Assembly: GCF_004337475.1 (NCBI RefSeq)
Contig: NZ_SJZJ01000001.1
Coordinates: 1-64,000 of the forward strand
From: Nocardioides jejuensis
GTDB taxonomy: Bacteria > Actinomycetota > Actinomycetes > Propionibacteriales > Nocardioidaceae
Length of the DNA stretch: 64,000 nt
Direction of reading: 5' to 3'
The notes beneath the pieces were generated by a model that worked only from the letters and a program-made list of their open reading frames with translations, did no database searches and was not told the origin of the DNA. Below are positions 44,129-52,960 of this stretch, piece by piece; position 1 is the first letter of the stretch; each line of letters starts with the position of its first letter. A program made the position numbers and the translations under genes.

Positions 44129-45361
44129 ATGAGCAAGGACGTCGCCCTGGAGTCGCTCGTCGCGGCCTTCGTCACGGCCGAGAGCGAGCCGGCTGCCCTC
44201 GACACCTGGGTCGAGCGGATCGCCGGGCCGACCCTCAGCGAGATCCCCGCGATCGCCGGCGACGCGGTCCTGGCCGACAGTCTGCAGACGTCCGTGCGCG
44301 CCCACTGGCTGTCGTTCCTGGCCAGCCTCCGGGAGCCGGCGCGCGAGGTCCAGCTTGTGCAGGCGGCTGCCGACTTCGCGGCCGACATGGCGCTGCGCGG
44401 GCGTCCGCTGACGGAGCTCTTCCAGACCTATCGCGTCGCCCAGAAGGCGGTCTGGGACTACCTGACCACCGCCGCCCGCGCCTTCCCCGGCAACACCGGG
44501 GACGAGGCAGGGTTCATCATCTTCATCTGGAACCGCGCCAGCGACTGGCTCAACGCCTCCATCGTGGCGTCGGTCGAGATCTTCCAGGACGAGCAGGACC
44601 GCCTCCGTCAGGGCGCAGCGGCCCAGGCGCTGGTGACGGTGCGGGGCATCCTCGACGCCGCGACCGGCACGACGGCCGATCCGCGCGAGCTGTCCGCCGC
44701 CCTCGGCGGCTATCCGCTGTCCTCACGCCACACGGCGCTGCTGCTCCGCGCGGATTCGCCCGAGCGCGTGAGCGACCTGCGAGACGCCGCCATGCAGCTG
44801 GCCCGCAGCGTCGGCAGCCGCAACCCGCTGCTGGTCAGCCCCGGTGGGCGCGACCTGTGGTGCTGGCTCGCCACGAACGCAGCTCCCCACCGCGAGGCGC
44901 TGCTGGCCAGCTCGACCTGGCTCGGCGAACGCGGCATCCGTGCTGCCGCGGGCACGGCCCTGCCCGGCACCGACGGCTTCCGGCTCAGCCACATCGAGGC
45001 CCAGGAGGCTCTCCGGATCTCGCTGCGCTCCCCCGCCGTCCGGCCGATCACGCTGTTCGCCGACGTCGAGGTGCTGTCGATCATCTCGAGCGCAGGCGCC
45101 GCCGCCGACCGGTTCGTGCAGCGCACGCTCGGCGAGCTGGCCCAGGACACCGAAGCCAACGCCCGCCTGCGCGAGACGTTGCACGCGCTGCTGACGACGG
45201 GAAGTGTCGATGCAGCAGCGCGGCACCTGACCGTGCACAAGAACACGGTCAGGTACCGCGTGGCCCAGGCCGAAGCGCTCCTCGGGGCTCCGCTCGCATC
45301 CGGGCGGACCGAGGTCGAGCTGGCGCTGCGCTACCTGGAGGCTTTCGGCACGGCCCGCTGA
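44129..45361 (+). CDS. PucR/CdaR-family transcriptional regulator (2 of 3)
   Basis: This 410-residue regulator has an N-terminal all-helical RsbRD-like domain (GRPLTELFQTYRVAQKAVWDYL), a central region and a C-terminal PucR helix-turn-helix (HLTVHKNTVRYRVAQAEALL, then LGAPL). The start ATG lies about 110 bases from the divergent start of the GMC oxidoreductase/mce operon, the classic position for its controller. Its product most resembles, in layout, the regulator at 60.5-61.7 kb. The inducer is unknown, perhaps a lipid or sterol metabolite. The 110-base divergent region shows no obvious long palindrome. Confidence 0.9.
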   Translation: MSKDVALESLVAAFVTAESEPAALDTWVERIAGPTLSEIPAIAGDAVLADSLQTSVRAHWLSFLASLREPAREVQLVQAAADFAADMALRGRPLTELFQTYRVAQKAVWDYLTTAARAFPGNTGDEAGFIIFIWNRASDWLNASIVASVEIFQDEQDRLRQGAAAQALVTVRGILDAATGTTADPRELSAALGGYPLSSRHTALLLRADSPERVSDLRDAAMQLARSVGSRNPLLVSPGGRDLWCWLATNAAPHREALLASSTWLGERGIRAAAGTALPGTDGFRLSHIEAQEALRISLRSPAVRPITLFADVEVLSIISSAGAAADRFVQRTLGELAQDTEANARLRETLHALLTTGSVDAAARHLTVHKNTVRYRVAQAEALLGAPLASGRTEVELALRYLEAFGTAR

Positions 45362-45377
45362 CGGCCAGCCCGGGGGT

Positions 45378-46597
45378 TCAGACGGTCGCCTCGACCCGCT
45401 CGTTCGCCTGGAACAGAGCCTCGTCCCAGCTGCCCGGCTCCATCACCAGGCGGCGGAACTTCATGATGTCGCGCGGCCTGTCGATCGTGAGGACGCCAGC
45501 AAGCTGGGTGCCGCGACGGTAGAGGACGATCGCGCCCGGCCCACGCGGACCGACCGTGACCTCCTCGTCGGCGCGCGGGGTGCCGACGAACTGGAGCCGG
45601 TGGCCGTACCAGTCCGACCAGAAGTACGGAATGGTGTCGAGCTCTGCGAGCTCCGTGCCGGGTGCGGCGAGGGCGTTGCGCGCGGCCAGCGCGCCCTGCT
45701 CGGCGGCGTTGGTCCAGTGCTCGAGGCGCATCAGGTCACCGTCGAAGCGGCTGTTCGGGAAGTGGGCGACGTCGCCGGCTGCCCAGACACCCGGTGCCGA
45801 GGTGGCCAGCGAGGCGTCACAGAGGACGCCGCGGTCGCCGTCGTGGAGGCGATCGCGCTCTCCTCGAGCCACGCCGTCGCAGGTCGGACACCGATGCCGA
45901 CGACGACCAGGTCCGCCGGCACGGTCGTGCCGTCGTCCAGCACGACGCCGGTGACCCGGCCGCCCGTACTCTCCAGACCGGAGACGCCGACGCCGAGCCG
46001 CAGGTCGGTGCCGGCGGCGCGGTGCAGGTCGGCGCAGATCGCGCCGGGCTCCGGGCCGAGCGACCTGCTCAGCGGTACGTCGAGGCGCTCGACGATCGTC
46101 GCCGGCAGTCCCCGCTTGCGGGCCGCCGAGGCGATCTCGGAGCCGATGAACCCGGCACCGATCACGACGGTGCGCGCACCGGCATCCAGCGCCCGTCGTA
46201 CGGCGACAGCCTCGGCGTGGGTCCGCAGACCCGTCACGCCGGCGATGTTGTCCGTACCGGGAAGCCGGTACGGCGTGGCTCCGGTGGCGATCACGAGCGC
46301 GTCGTACGCGACCGACGTGTCACCGACGATCACCCGTCGACCGGCCGTGTCGAGGCCGGTGGCCGGCGTCCCGAGGAGCGTCGTCACGCCGAGCTCGTCC
46401 AGCTCGGCCTGCGTGCGGAGCGGGACCAGGTCGTCCGCCGTGCCCTGGTCGAGCTGCGCCTTCGACAGCGGCGGCCGGTCGTAGGGCAGGTGCTCCTCCG
46501 CGCCGATGAGCGTGATCTGGCCGCCCCAGCCGGTCCTGCGGGCGGACTCCGCCGCAAGCAGGCCGGCCAGCGAGGCACCGACGATGACGAGGCTCAT
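45378..46597 (-). pseudogene. FAD/NAD(P) ferredoxin/rubredoxin reductase, one-base frameshift
   Basis: The two pieces make a complete ~406-residue FAD-dependent reductase once one base is restored. Piece 1 (46597 down to about 45850) has the FAD motif VIVGASLAGLLAAESAR, YDRPPLSK, ATGATPYRLPG, the NAD motif VVIGAGFIGSEIAS, and VGIGVRPATAWLEESAIA. Piece 2 (from about 45848) continues HDGDRGVLCDASLATSAPGV, WAAGDVAHFPN and the normal C-terminus. An extra C in the CC run at 45848-45849 (G on the plus strand) would give ...AIALHDGDRG. It may be a real mutation or a sequencing error. The gene ends the alkB operon (2-base gap from the ferredoxin) and would pass NAD(P)H electrons to the ferredoxin/rubredoxin. 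Confidence 0.88.
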
Positions 46598-46598
46598 G

Positions 46599-46790
46599 TC
46601 AGTCCCTCAGCGAGAGGGCCGACACCGGGCAGGAGTCGATGGCCGCCCGGATGAAGGCCCGCTGACCCTCGTCCGGTGCATCGTCGAGGACGACGACGAA
46701 CCCGTCGTCACCCACCTCGAAGAACTCGTGGGCCATCGCCTCGCACATGCCCAGGCCCTCGCAGCGACCGCGGTCGACGTCAATGCGCAT
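46599..46790 (-). CDS. Small 3Fe-4S ferredoxin
   Basis: This 63-residue ferredoxin is of the P450/monooxygenase type, with C10-x5-C16 in RCEGLGMCE and the third ligand C54 followed by Pro (SCPVSAL). One ligand position is non-Cys, which fits a 3Fe-4S cluster. It would shuttle electrons between the reductase encoded 2 bases downstream and an oxygenase. The ATG start at 46790 is 5 bases after the alkB stop. In AlkB systems the usual carrier is rubredoxin; a 3Fe-4S ferredoxin as well is less common, which raises the question of whether it serves AlkB or a P450 elsewhere. Confidence 0.93.
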   Translation of the reverse strand: MRIDVDRGRCEGLGMCEAMAHEFFEVGDDGFVVVLDDAPDEGQRAFIRAAIDSCPVSALSLRD

Positions 46791-46794
46791 GACC

Positions 46795-48210
46795 TCACAC
46801 CCCCGCCGTCTCGACGGGAACGAAGTCGACCTTCTCGCGTACGCCGCAGTCGGGGCAGCACCACGTGTCGGGGATGTCCGCCCACGCCGTACCGGCCGCG
46901 AAGCCCTCGAGCTCGTTGCCTGCGGAGACCTCGTAGGTGTAGCTGCAACCAGGGCAGCGCGCCGCGAGGACCTCGTTGGCGAACGTGTGCGCGGAGGTGT
47001 CCTCGTGCAGGACGTCGACGCTGACCGCGGCGGGAGCCGGGTAGCGGCGGAGCAGCTTCTCCCGCTTGGCCGGGTGCACGTTGGCGAGACGGATGTCGCC
47101 GTCGTAGTGCGCCACCACGCGCTTGTCCATCAGCCGGCGGAAGAGCGGCGGGAAGAGGGCCACGACGATCATGCCGGTGTAGCCCGTCGGGAGGACCGGA
47201 GCCTCCCGGAAGTCGCGCAGCGTCTGGTAGCGACGGGTCGGGTTGGCGTGGTGGTCGCTGTGCCGCTGCAGGTGGTAGAGCAGCACGTTCGTCGCGATGT
47301 TGTTGGAGTTCCAGCTGTGGCTCGGGTCGACCCGCTCATAGCGCTGACGCTCCGGCGTACCGACCATCTGGCGGAGCATGCCGTAGTGCTCCATGTAGTT
47401 GACGACCTCCAGCAGGGAGAAGCCGACGACCGCCTGCAGGGCGAGGTACGGCAGGATCCCGACGCCGAGCCAGAGCGTCAGCGCGCCCCAGAGGACGACG
47501 GTCATCAGCCAGGCGTTGAGGACGTCGTTGCCGAGGTGGAACGGGTGCGTGCCCTTGCGCTGGTAGCGCTTGGCCTCGAGGTGCCACGAGCTGCGCAGCG
47601 ACCCGAGCACGGTGCGCGGCCAGAACCGGTAGACGCTCTCGCCGAGGCGGCTCGAGGCCGGGTCGTCGGGCGTGGCGACGCGGACGTGGTGACCGCGGTT
47701 GTGCTCGATGTAGAAGTGGCCGTAGAACGACTGCGCCAGCGCGATCTTGGAGAACCAGCGCTCGTGGCTTTCCTTCTTGTGCCCCAGCTCGTGCGCGGTG
47801 TTGATCGCGACGCCGGCCACGACGCCGATGGAGATGGCGAGACCGATCTTGTCGGCGACGCTCAGGTCGGCGGTGGCGAGGTACCAGATGGCCAGCACGA
47901 AGCCGGCGTACTGCACGGGGAGGTAGAGGTAGGTCACCCAGCGGTAGTAGCGGTCGTTCTCGAGGGCCTCGATGATCTCCTCGGGCGGGTTGGTGTCGTC
48001 GTAGCCGGCGATCAGGTCCAGCGACGGGATGACCGCGAAGAACATGAGCGGCGTGAGCCACAGCCACCCCGACCAGCCGGTCTCGTGCTGCAGCGCCAGC
48101 CCGATCAGCGGCATCACCGGGATGACGAGACCCAGCACCCACAGGTAGCGCTTCTTGTCCTTCCAGACAGGTGCGGAGACCGCACCTGCGTCGTACGAGG
48201 CAGTGGACAT
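46795..48210 (-). CDS. alkB: Alkane 1-monooxygenase AlkB fused to rubredoxin
   Basis: This 471-residue integral-membrane di-iron hydroxylase converts n-alkanes, or similar chains, to 1-alcohols. The His boxes are H140/H144 (NTAHELGHKKE), H170/H174/H175 (IEHNRGHHVRV) and H317/H320/H321 (LQRHSDHHANP), with the family EHYG at 274-277. Several transmembrane helices precede them. Residues ~415-471 form a rubredoxin with CPGC (419-422) and CPDC (452-455), fused in frame as in known actinobacterial AlkB-rubredoxin proteins. The ATG at 48210 has GGAGGA upstream. It is the first gene of a three-gene operon with ferredoxin and reductase. It suggests growth on hydrocarbons. Confidence 0.96.
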   Translation of the reverse strand: MSTASYDAGAVSAPVWKDKKRYLWVLGLVIPVMPLIGLALQHETGWSGWLWLTPLMFFAVIPSLDLIAGYDDTNPPEEIIEALENDRYYRWVTYLYLPVQYAGFVLAIWYLATADLSVADKIGLAISIGVVAGVAINTAHELGHKKESHERWFSKIALAQSFYGHFYIEHNRGHHVRVATPDDPASSRLGESVYRFWPRTVLGSLRSSWHLEAKRYQRKGTHPFHLGNDVLNAWLMTVVLWGALTLWLGVGILPYLALQAVVGFSLLEVVNYMEHYGMLRQMVGTPERQRYERVDPSHSWNSNNIATNVLLYHLQRHSDHHANPTRRYQTLRDFREAPVLPTGYTGMIVVALFPPLFRRLMDKRVVAHYDGDIRLANVHPAKREKLLRRYPAPAAVSVDVLHEDTSAHTFANEVLAARCPGCSYTYEVSAGNELEGFAAGTAWADIPDTWCCPDCGVREKVDFVPVETAGV

Positions 48211-48228
48211 GTCGTCCTCCAAGGTGAT

Positions 48229-48272
48229 CGGAAAATCTGGCGATGTTGAGACGATCGCACAACGATTTTCCG
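48229..48272. promoter_or_regulatory. Inverted repeat in the alkB leader
   Basis: Perfect 9-base arms (CGGAAAATC at 48229-48237, GATTTTCCG at 48264-48272) are separated by 26 bases, just upstream of the alkB ribosome-binding site. AT-rich arms are unusual in this GC-rich DNA. This is a candidate operator for an alkane-responsive regulator; no neighbour regulator is obvious. Confidence 0.4.
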
Positions 48273-48344
48273 TCGCTCTAGGGAAGAGCGCACCGAATCA
48301 GCGGGGCGCCATTGGACTATCGACCAATTGCCTGTGACAGCACG

Positions 48345-48635
48345 TCAGAGCCCCGCGACGTACGCCCAGCGCGCGACGACCCGCGCGAACAACGCGTCGA
48401 GCTCGGGGCGCGCGATGCCCAGGCGCGCCCGCGTCTCCTGCGGCGGGATCTCGCGGGCCACGTGAGTGAGGGAACGACAGATCGGCGCGAGCGCCTGCGT
48501 GTCGACGACGAAGCGCCCCTGCACCGGGACGGCGATCACGTCGGACACCCCGACCACACCGGCGGAACGCGCCACCGTCACCGCGACGCGGACCGCGCGG
48601 GTCTCCCGTGCTGTCAGTTCGAATGGTGCACCCAT
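48345..48635 (-). CDS. Conserved small protein, 96 aa, paralogue of the one at 24.3 kb
   Basis: This 96-residue soluble protein starts MGAPFELTARETRAVR. It has the same length as the product at 24297-24587 and 35 of 46 identical residues over positions 51-96 (PICRSLTHVAREIP, GIARPELDAL, RWAYVAG). The N-terminal RETRA motif is also shared. The start is ATG at 48635, chosen because it gives the same length as the paralogue; the open frame to 48731 adds unlike sequence. It lies upstream of alkB on the same strand (134-base gap). The family is unknown to me. Two diverged copies near regulator or catabolic genes suggest a conserved actinobacterial role. Confidence 0.82.
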   Translation of the reverse strand: MGAPFELTARETRAVRVAVTVARSAGVVGVSDVIAVPVQGRFVVDTQALAPICRSLTHVAREIPPQETRARLGIARPELDALFARVVARWAYVAGL

Positions 48636-48658
48636 GACCGTCCTCGTCAGCGTCCGTG

Positions 48659-48683
48659 CGCCCGGGCAAGACCTGCCCGGGCG
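48659..48683. promoter_or_regulatory. GC-rich hairpin before the 96-aa gene
   Basis: A perfect 10-bp stem (48659-48668 with 48674-48683) and a 5-base loop lie 24 bases upstream of the small-gene start on the minus strand. It could be a leader hairpin of that gene or a terminator for the sigma-factor/membrane-protein transcript ending at 48819. No T tract is visible. Confidence 0.4.
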
Positions 48684-48818
48684 GAGCTGCGGAGTGCCCG
48701 CCCGGAACCCCCGTTCCCGGGCCGGCAACACCGCATGCGCTCACCTCCTCATCACACGAGGGAGCCGATGTTCACGTCGGCGGACAGAAAAACTTCCGCG
48801 GCGGTCCAGGCGGATGCG

Positions 48819-49763
48819 TCAGGTGCGGCCGAGTGCCGGCGCGGTGTCGGCCGGTCCTCTCTCGACGTAGGTGATCCGCCACTGCTTGAAGCCGTCGCGT
48901 TTCTCTCGTTGCTCGAGCAGTTGTCCCGTCGCGGGGTCCACGATGTAGGTCATGAGTCCCTCGACCGGAATGCGCAGCGAGACCGACCAGCCCTTCCGCC
49001 CGACCGAGTCCGTCGCCTTCGCCAGTCGTGTGCCGGGGACGGACGCCAGGACGCGCCACATAGCGCTGCGCACCCGGGGCGGAAGAGGCGCCTCACCCAG
49101 GAGGAAGCCAGCGTCGCTGAAGATCTTCCACCGGTCGTCGAGCCAGTCCGGCCCGCCGCCTGCCACGAGAAGCTCACGCAACTTCGCGGTGTCCGTGGGC
49201 AGCTTGAGCATCTCCGCCCAGCTGTTGCCGCCTCGACGACCCCCGAACGGGAACCGTGACGGGAACCGCCACGTGGCACCCTCCTGGCGCAGGACGCCCG
49301 GACGGCCGTTGCCGATCCACAGCTCGCGCGGCTCCCGCCGGTGACCGAAGGTCTGGAACGACTTCACGTGCCAGTAGCGGATGTCCTTGGTCTGCGGCCC
49401 GGCGACCCTGGCCGCGGCGAGCAGCACGTCACGCGCTGTGCCATAGGTGACGTCCGTCGTCGAATGGGTGGCCGTCGGCACCGGGAGCGCGGCGGCCGGC
49501 CGGGCACCGTCGTCGAGGCGCGGCAGAACGACGGCAGTCGTCACGGTCGCAGCAGCCGCAAGTCCCGCTCCGAATGCCGCCAGCCGCGTGCGGCGCCGCC
49601 GGCGCTTCGCGACCTCGTCGAGGCCGGCACGGGCGATCAGCTCGTCCGGGCTGGCGAAGGTGAGTCCGAAGTCCTCGGGAGCCGCCACGAGACCGGCACG
49701 TGCGGGAGCGAGCTCGTCGCGGAGGCGCTGGACCTCGACGTCGGGCATGCGGTCGTCGGCCAT
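48819..49763 (-). CDS. Sigma-factor-linked membrane protein (CU044_5270-like)
   Basis: This 314-residue single-pass membrane protein has a cytoplasmic ~55-residue part, a basic stretch (KRRRRRTRLA), one helix (AAFGAGLAAAATVTTAVVL) and a ~230-residue extracytoplasmic domain (YWHVKSFQTFGHRREPRELWI, then WRVLASVPGTRL and YIVDPATGQLLEQREKRDG). This pattern is common for proteins encoded directly after ECF sigma genes in actinobacteria (CU044_5270-type), which are probably regulatory or sensing partners. Function is inferred from context. The ATG at 49763 overlaps the sigma gene stop by one base. Confidence 0.82.
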   Translation of the reverse strand: MADDRMPDVEVQRLRDELAPARAGLVAAPEDFGLTFASPDELIARAGLDEVAKRRRRRTRLAAFGAGLAAAATVTTAVVLPRLDDGARPAAALPVPTATHSTTDVTYGTARDVLLAAARVAGPQTKDIRYWHVKSFQTFGHRREPRELWIGNGRPGVLRQEGATWRFPSRFPFGGRRGGNSWAEMLKLPTDTAKLRELLVAGGGPDWLDDRWKIFSDAGFLLGEAPLPPRVRSAMWRVLASVPGTRLAKATDSVGRKGWSVSLRIPVEGLMTYIVDPATGQLLEQREKRDGFKQWRITYVERGPADTAPALGRT

Positions 49764-50281
49764 CACTCCCCCTCTCCGAGCGGCGCGCTGTCGTACAGGA
49801 ACCTGGCAATCTTCTCCCGGCCCCGGGAGAGACGCGAGGCGAACGCCGAGGGCGTGACCCCGAGCAGTGCCGCGATCTCCGCACCGGAGAGATCACTCGC
49901 GAGTGCGGCAATGACCGCTTCGCGTTCCCCGGCGGGCAGCGCATCGAACGCCCGGCGCGCGGACTCCGCCTCGGTCACGACGGCCGCCGGGTCGTCGTAC
50001 GCCACCGGGTCGGGCGCCGCGTGGTCGTGCGCGAAGCGGGCGTCGTGGTGCTTGCGCCGCCGCTGCTGCTGCGCGTGCTGGATCTTCCGGTGCGCGACGC
50101 CCCAGACCCAGCGGCGGCGTTCGGACGGATCGGCGGGCGCGCTTGCCCGCTTCTGCCACACCACGAGGAACGTCTCGGAGACGACGTCCCGCGCGTCCTC
50201 GGGCGGGAGCTTGGCGAGTGCGACGTTGAAGACGAGCGACTGGAGCTCACGCATGAGTGCTGCGAACTCGTCCCTCTCCAC
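49763..50281 (-). CDS. ECF-type RNA polymerase sigma factor
   Basis: This 172-residue sigma-70-family protein has region 2 (SLVFNVALAKLPPEDARDVVSETFLVVWQKR, then RRWVWGVAHRKIQ) and region 4 (FDALPAGEREAVIAALASDLSGAEIAALLGVTPSAFASRLSRGREKI), with a variable linker. It directs RNA polymerase to a small set of promoters, often envelope or stress genes. The start is GTG at 50281. The downstream membrane protein gene overlaps by one base and is probably its regulator. No promoter motif for autoregulation was identified. Confidence 0.93.
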   Translation of the reverse strand: MERDEFAALMRELQSLVFNVALAKLPPEDARDVVSETFLVVWQKRASAPADPSERRRWVWGVAHRKIQHAQQQRRRKHHDARFAHDHAAPDPVAYDDPAAVVTEAESARRAFDALPAGEREAVIAALASDLSGAEIAALLGVTPSAFASRLSRGREKIARFLYDSAPLGEGE

Positions 50282-50322
50282 GGCCGGAGCCTAGCGACGC
50301 CGGGCCCCGACCGCGGCCGTTG

Positions 50323-51699
50323 TCAGCCGAGGATCGACTCCAGTACCCACCCGTGGCGGATCCGCTGCGGGTGGTCGCCGACCGGGAAGTAGGCGAGCTC
50401 CTTGCCCGTGGCGAAGTCGATGACGGCCACCGAGTCCGCGCCACTGAGCGAGACCCAGCAACGGTTGCCCGGGCCCTCGGTGGTCCAGTACGGCTTCTCG
50501 TACGAGTGGCCGGTGGTGCTCGTGTCGTACAGCTTGTAGGAGCCGGTGGCCCGGTTGACCATCGCGACGTAGTCGTCCATCGTGCCGGCCGCGCAGAGCG
50601 TCTTGCCCGTGGTGTCGATCGACAGGCCGTGGTGCGCAGAGTCGTTGACGTAGTTCTCCAGCGGCATGGTCGGCACCTTGTTGGGCAGGGTGATCAGACG
50701 GGTCACCGCACCGGTGCGCGGCTCGGCGACCGTGCCGGCCTTGTAGCCGACCTTGCCGTCGATGTCCGGAGCCTGGGTGTCGAACTCGACGATGCCGTGG
50801 AAGTAGGAGACCTGGAAGTAGATGAACCGCTCCCCCGGTGCGATCGCCATCGGCCGCACCGCCGAACTCATCCCCGGGTACCCGGCCTCGGCGAGCTCCT
50901 TGCCCATGTCCCAGCGCTTCAGGATCGAGAAGTCGGCGTTGCGCACGATCTCGAACCAGCGGTCGCCCTTGATCGCGTCGTTGACCGGGCCGATCTTCAC
51001 CGGGCCCGCGTAGACGTCGTCACCCGGGGTGTAGACCCGGCCGATCGAGGCGTGGAAGATCCGCGACCCGTCCTTGGAGTAGTTGCTCTCGTGCGGCGTC
51101 TCCCCCGACTCGAAGGTCCGCAGCCGCTGGCCCATCGTGATCTTCGTGCCGTTGGCGAGGGTCTGGTTCACCATCGAGTACTCGTGGACCGTGCGCGAGG
51201 TCGAGTCGGAGACCAGGAGGCGCTGGCCGTTGGGCGAGAGGCCCATGTGGTCGGTGCGGAAGCCGTCCATCTGCTCCTCGTGCACGATCGCTCCCGGCGC
51301 CTTCGCGATCGCCTTCGCGATGTCGATCCAGACCACGTCCGCAAAGCTCGGGCGCGAGACCGCGAGGTACTTGCCGTCGGGCGTGGTGAACATGTCGTCG
51401 ACGAACTGGTCGTGCCCCTCACCCGGGCCGTAGCGGATCAGCAGGAACTCGGCGAGCTTCGCGGGGTTCGCGTAGATGGCGGCAAGCTCCTGCGCCTTGT
51501 CCGGCACGAGGTTGATGCCGGACTTCAGGGTCTTCAGCGTGCTCGCGTCGACCATGGACGCCGTGCCTGCCCAGTTGTTGCCGACGAACATGACGCTGCG
51601 CTTGGCGGTCGCGCCGGCAGCTGGCCCCGAGGCCGACAGCGGCGCGAGCGAGAGGCCGGCCACGGCCACGGCAGTGGCGACACGGAACGAACGACGCAT
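50323..51699 (-). CDS. Secreted YncE-like beta-propeller protein
   Basis: This 458-residue exported protein has a signal peptide (basic start, hydrophobic VATAVAVAGLSLAPLSA, probable cut near residue 30) and a repeated beta-propeller pattern typical of YncE/surface-layer propellers: PDGKYLAVSRPSFADVVWIDI, SPNGQRLLVSDSTSRTVHEYS, TTGKTLCAAGTMDDYVAMV, and the final GADSVAVIDFATGKELAYFP. No catalytic motif is evident; such propellers often bind ligands. The start is ATG at 51699 with GAGGAG five bases upstream. It lies 49 bases downstream of the PLP-enzyme gene on the same strand and may belong to that operon. Confidence 0.85.
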   Translation of the reverse strand: MRRSFRVATAVAVAGLSLAPLSASGPAAGATAKRSVMFVGNNWAGTASMVDASTLKTLKSGINLVPDKAQELAAIYANPAKLAEFLLIRYGPGEGHDQFVDDMFTTPDGKYLAVSRPSFADVVWIDIAKAIAKAPGAIVHEEQMDGFRTDHMGLSPNGQRLLVSDSTSRTVHEYSMVNQTLANGTKITMGQRLRTFESGETPHESNYSKDGSRIFHASIGRVYTPGDDVYAGPVKIGPVNDAIKGDRWFEIVRNADFSILKRWDMGKELAEAGYPGMSSAVRPMAIAPGERFIYFQVSYFHGIVEFDTQAPDIDGKVGYKAGTVAEPRTGAVTRLITLPNKVPTMPLENYVNDSAHHGLSIDTTGKTLCAAGTMDDYVAMVNRATGSYKLYDTSTTGHSYEKPYWTTEGPGNRCWVSLSGADSVAVIDFATGKELAYFPVGDHPQRIRHGWVLESILG

Positions 51700-51748
51700 G
51701 GGTACTCCTCGGGGGTGGTGGTGCTTCTGGTTCAACGACGCGGAGGCG

Positions 51749-52960
51749 TCACAGGAACGCGCGACCCTCGCCGCGGTAGGTGGGGACGGTCGCGACGAGC
51801 TGCCCGTCGTGGACCAGGTGCAGCTCGTTGACGCGCTCGCAGAGCTCGCCGGCCTTGGCATGGCGGAACCAGACCCGGTCGCCGACGCCGAGCGCATCGG
51901 CGCCCGCACCGGCCAGCGGCGTCTGGGCCTCGCCGGCGCCCTCGAGCGACGTGAGCCGGAGCCCCTCCGGCCAGACCGGCCGCGGCAGGCGATCGGCGGC
52001 CGGGACTCCGCTCGCGACCCACCCGCCGCCGGAGACGGTCGCGATGCCCGCGACGGGACGGCGTACGACCGTGGTCACGAAGTACGCCGACGGCAGCGGC
52101 CGGAAGCGCTGGTAGCCGTCGAAGAGCGTCGGCACGTAGAGCCCGGAGCCGGCCGCCACCTCCGTGACGGCGTCCTCCGCGACGGTGGACTCGATGCTCC
52201 CCGTGCCGCCGCCGTTGACGAACTCGAGGTCGGCGACCTCCCGCACCGCGTCCACGACGGCACCGCGTCGCCGGGCGAGCTCCGCGATCGACGCGGACTG
52301 GATGGCGCGGATCTGCAGCCGGCGGGCGAGCGATCCGGTCCTGTCCCCCAGCCCGGCGACCTGCCCCTCGTAGGCCATCAGCCCGACCAGGCGGAAGCGC
52401 GGCCGGGCGGTCACCGCGCGAGCGAGCGCGACGGCCTGGTCGACCGAGTGCACCGGCGAGCGTCGTACGCCGAGGTGGACGCGGCCGTCGAGCAGCCTCA
52501 GGGACGCGTCGAGGTCGAGGCACACCCTGATCGGGGCCGGTCCCTCCGGCGCGCACTGCGACACGAGGTCGAGCTGGGCGACGTCGTCGACCATCAGCGT
52601 CACCCGTTCGAGGAGCTGCGGGCTGGAGGCGAGGCGGCACAGCGCTTCGCGGTCGGCCGTCGGGTAGCCGACGACGACGTCCTCGTGGTCCTCGGCCAGC
52701 CAGAGCGCCTCGGCCAGGGTCAGCGCGAGGATGCCGGCGAAGCCGTCCGTGGCCAGGACGGCCGAGGTGAGGGCCCGGCAGCGCACGGACTTCGAGGCGA
52801 GTCGCACGGGCTTGCCCGCAGCGCGGGTCACGAGCGAGCGCGCGTTGGCAGCGAAGGCCCCCAGGTCGACGACCGCATACGGAGCGTCGAGGTGTGCCGT
52901 GGCCTCCTCGAGTGCAGCGAAGCCGGTCGGCTCCGGTGCCAGCCGGGCGAGGTCGATCAT
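51749..52960 (-). CDS. Fold-III PLP amino acid deaminase/aldolase
   Basis: This 403-residue enzyme is of the alanine-racemase-like (fold type III) group that includes D-threonine aldolase and D-serine-type deaminases. It has the N-terminal barrel with the probable PLP lysine in PVRLASKSVRCRAL, a phosphate-binding FVNGGGTGSIEST region, and a C-terminal beta domain with a His/Cys-type metal site (WFRHAKAGELCERV). D-amino acids or beta-hydroxy amino acids are likely substrates. The ATG at 52960 overlaps the stop of the FAD oxidase gene by 4 bases. The pairing of these two enzyme types is seen in other actinobacteria, but the pathway is not known. Confidence 0.87.
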   Translation of the reverse strand: MIDLARLAPEPTGFAALEEATAHLDAPYAVVDLGAFAANARSLVTRAAGKPVRLASKSVRCRALTSAVLATDGFAGILALTLAEALWLAEDHEDVVVGYPTADREALCRLASSPQLLERVTLMVDDVAQLDLVSQCAPEGPAPIRVCLDLDASLRLLDGRVHLGVRRSPVHSVDQAVALARAVTARPRFRLVGLMAYEGQVAGLGDRTGSLARRLQIRAIQSASIAELARRRGAVVDAVREVADLEFVNGGGTGSIESTVAEDAVTEVAAGSGLYVPTLFDGYQRFRPLPSAYFVTTVVRRPVAGIATVSGGGWVASGVPAADRLPRPVWPEGLRLTSLEGAGEAQTPLAGAGADALGVGDRVWFRHAKAGELCERVNELHLVHDGQLVATVPTYRGEGRAFL

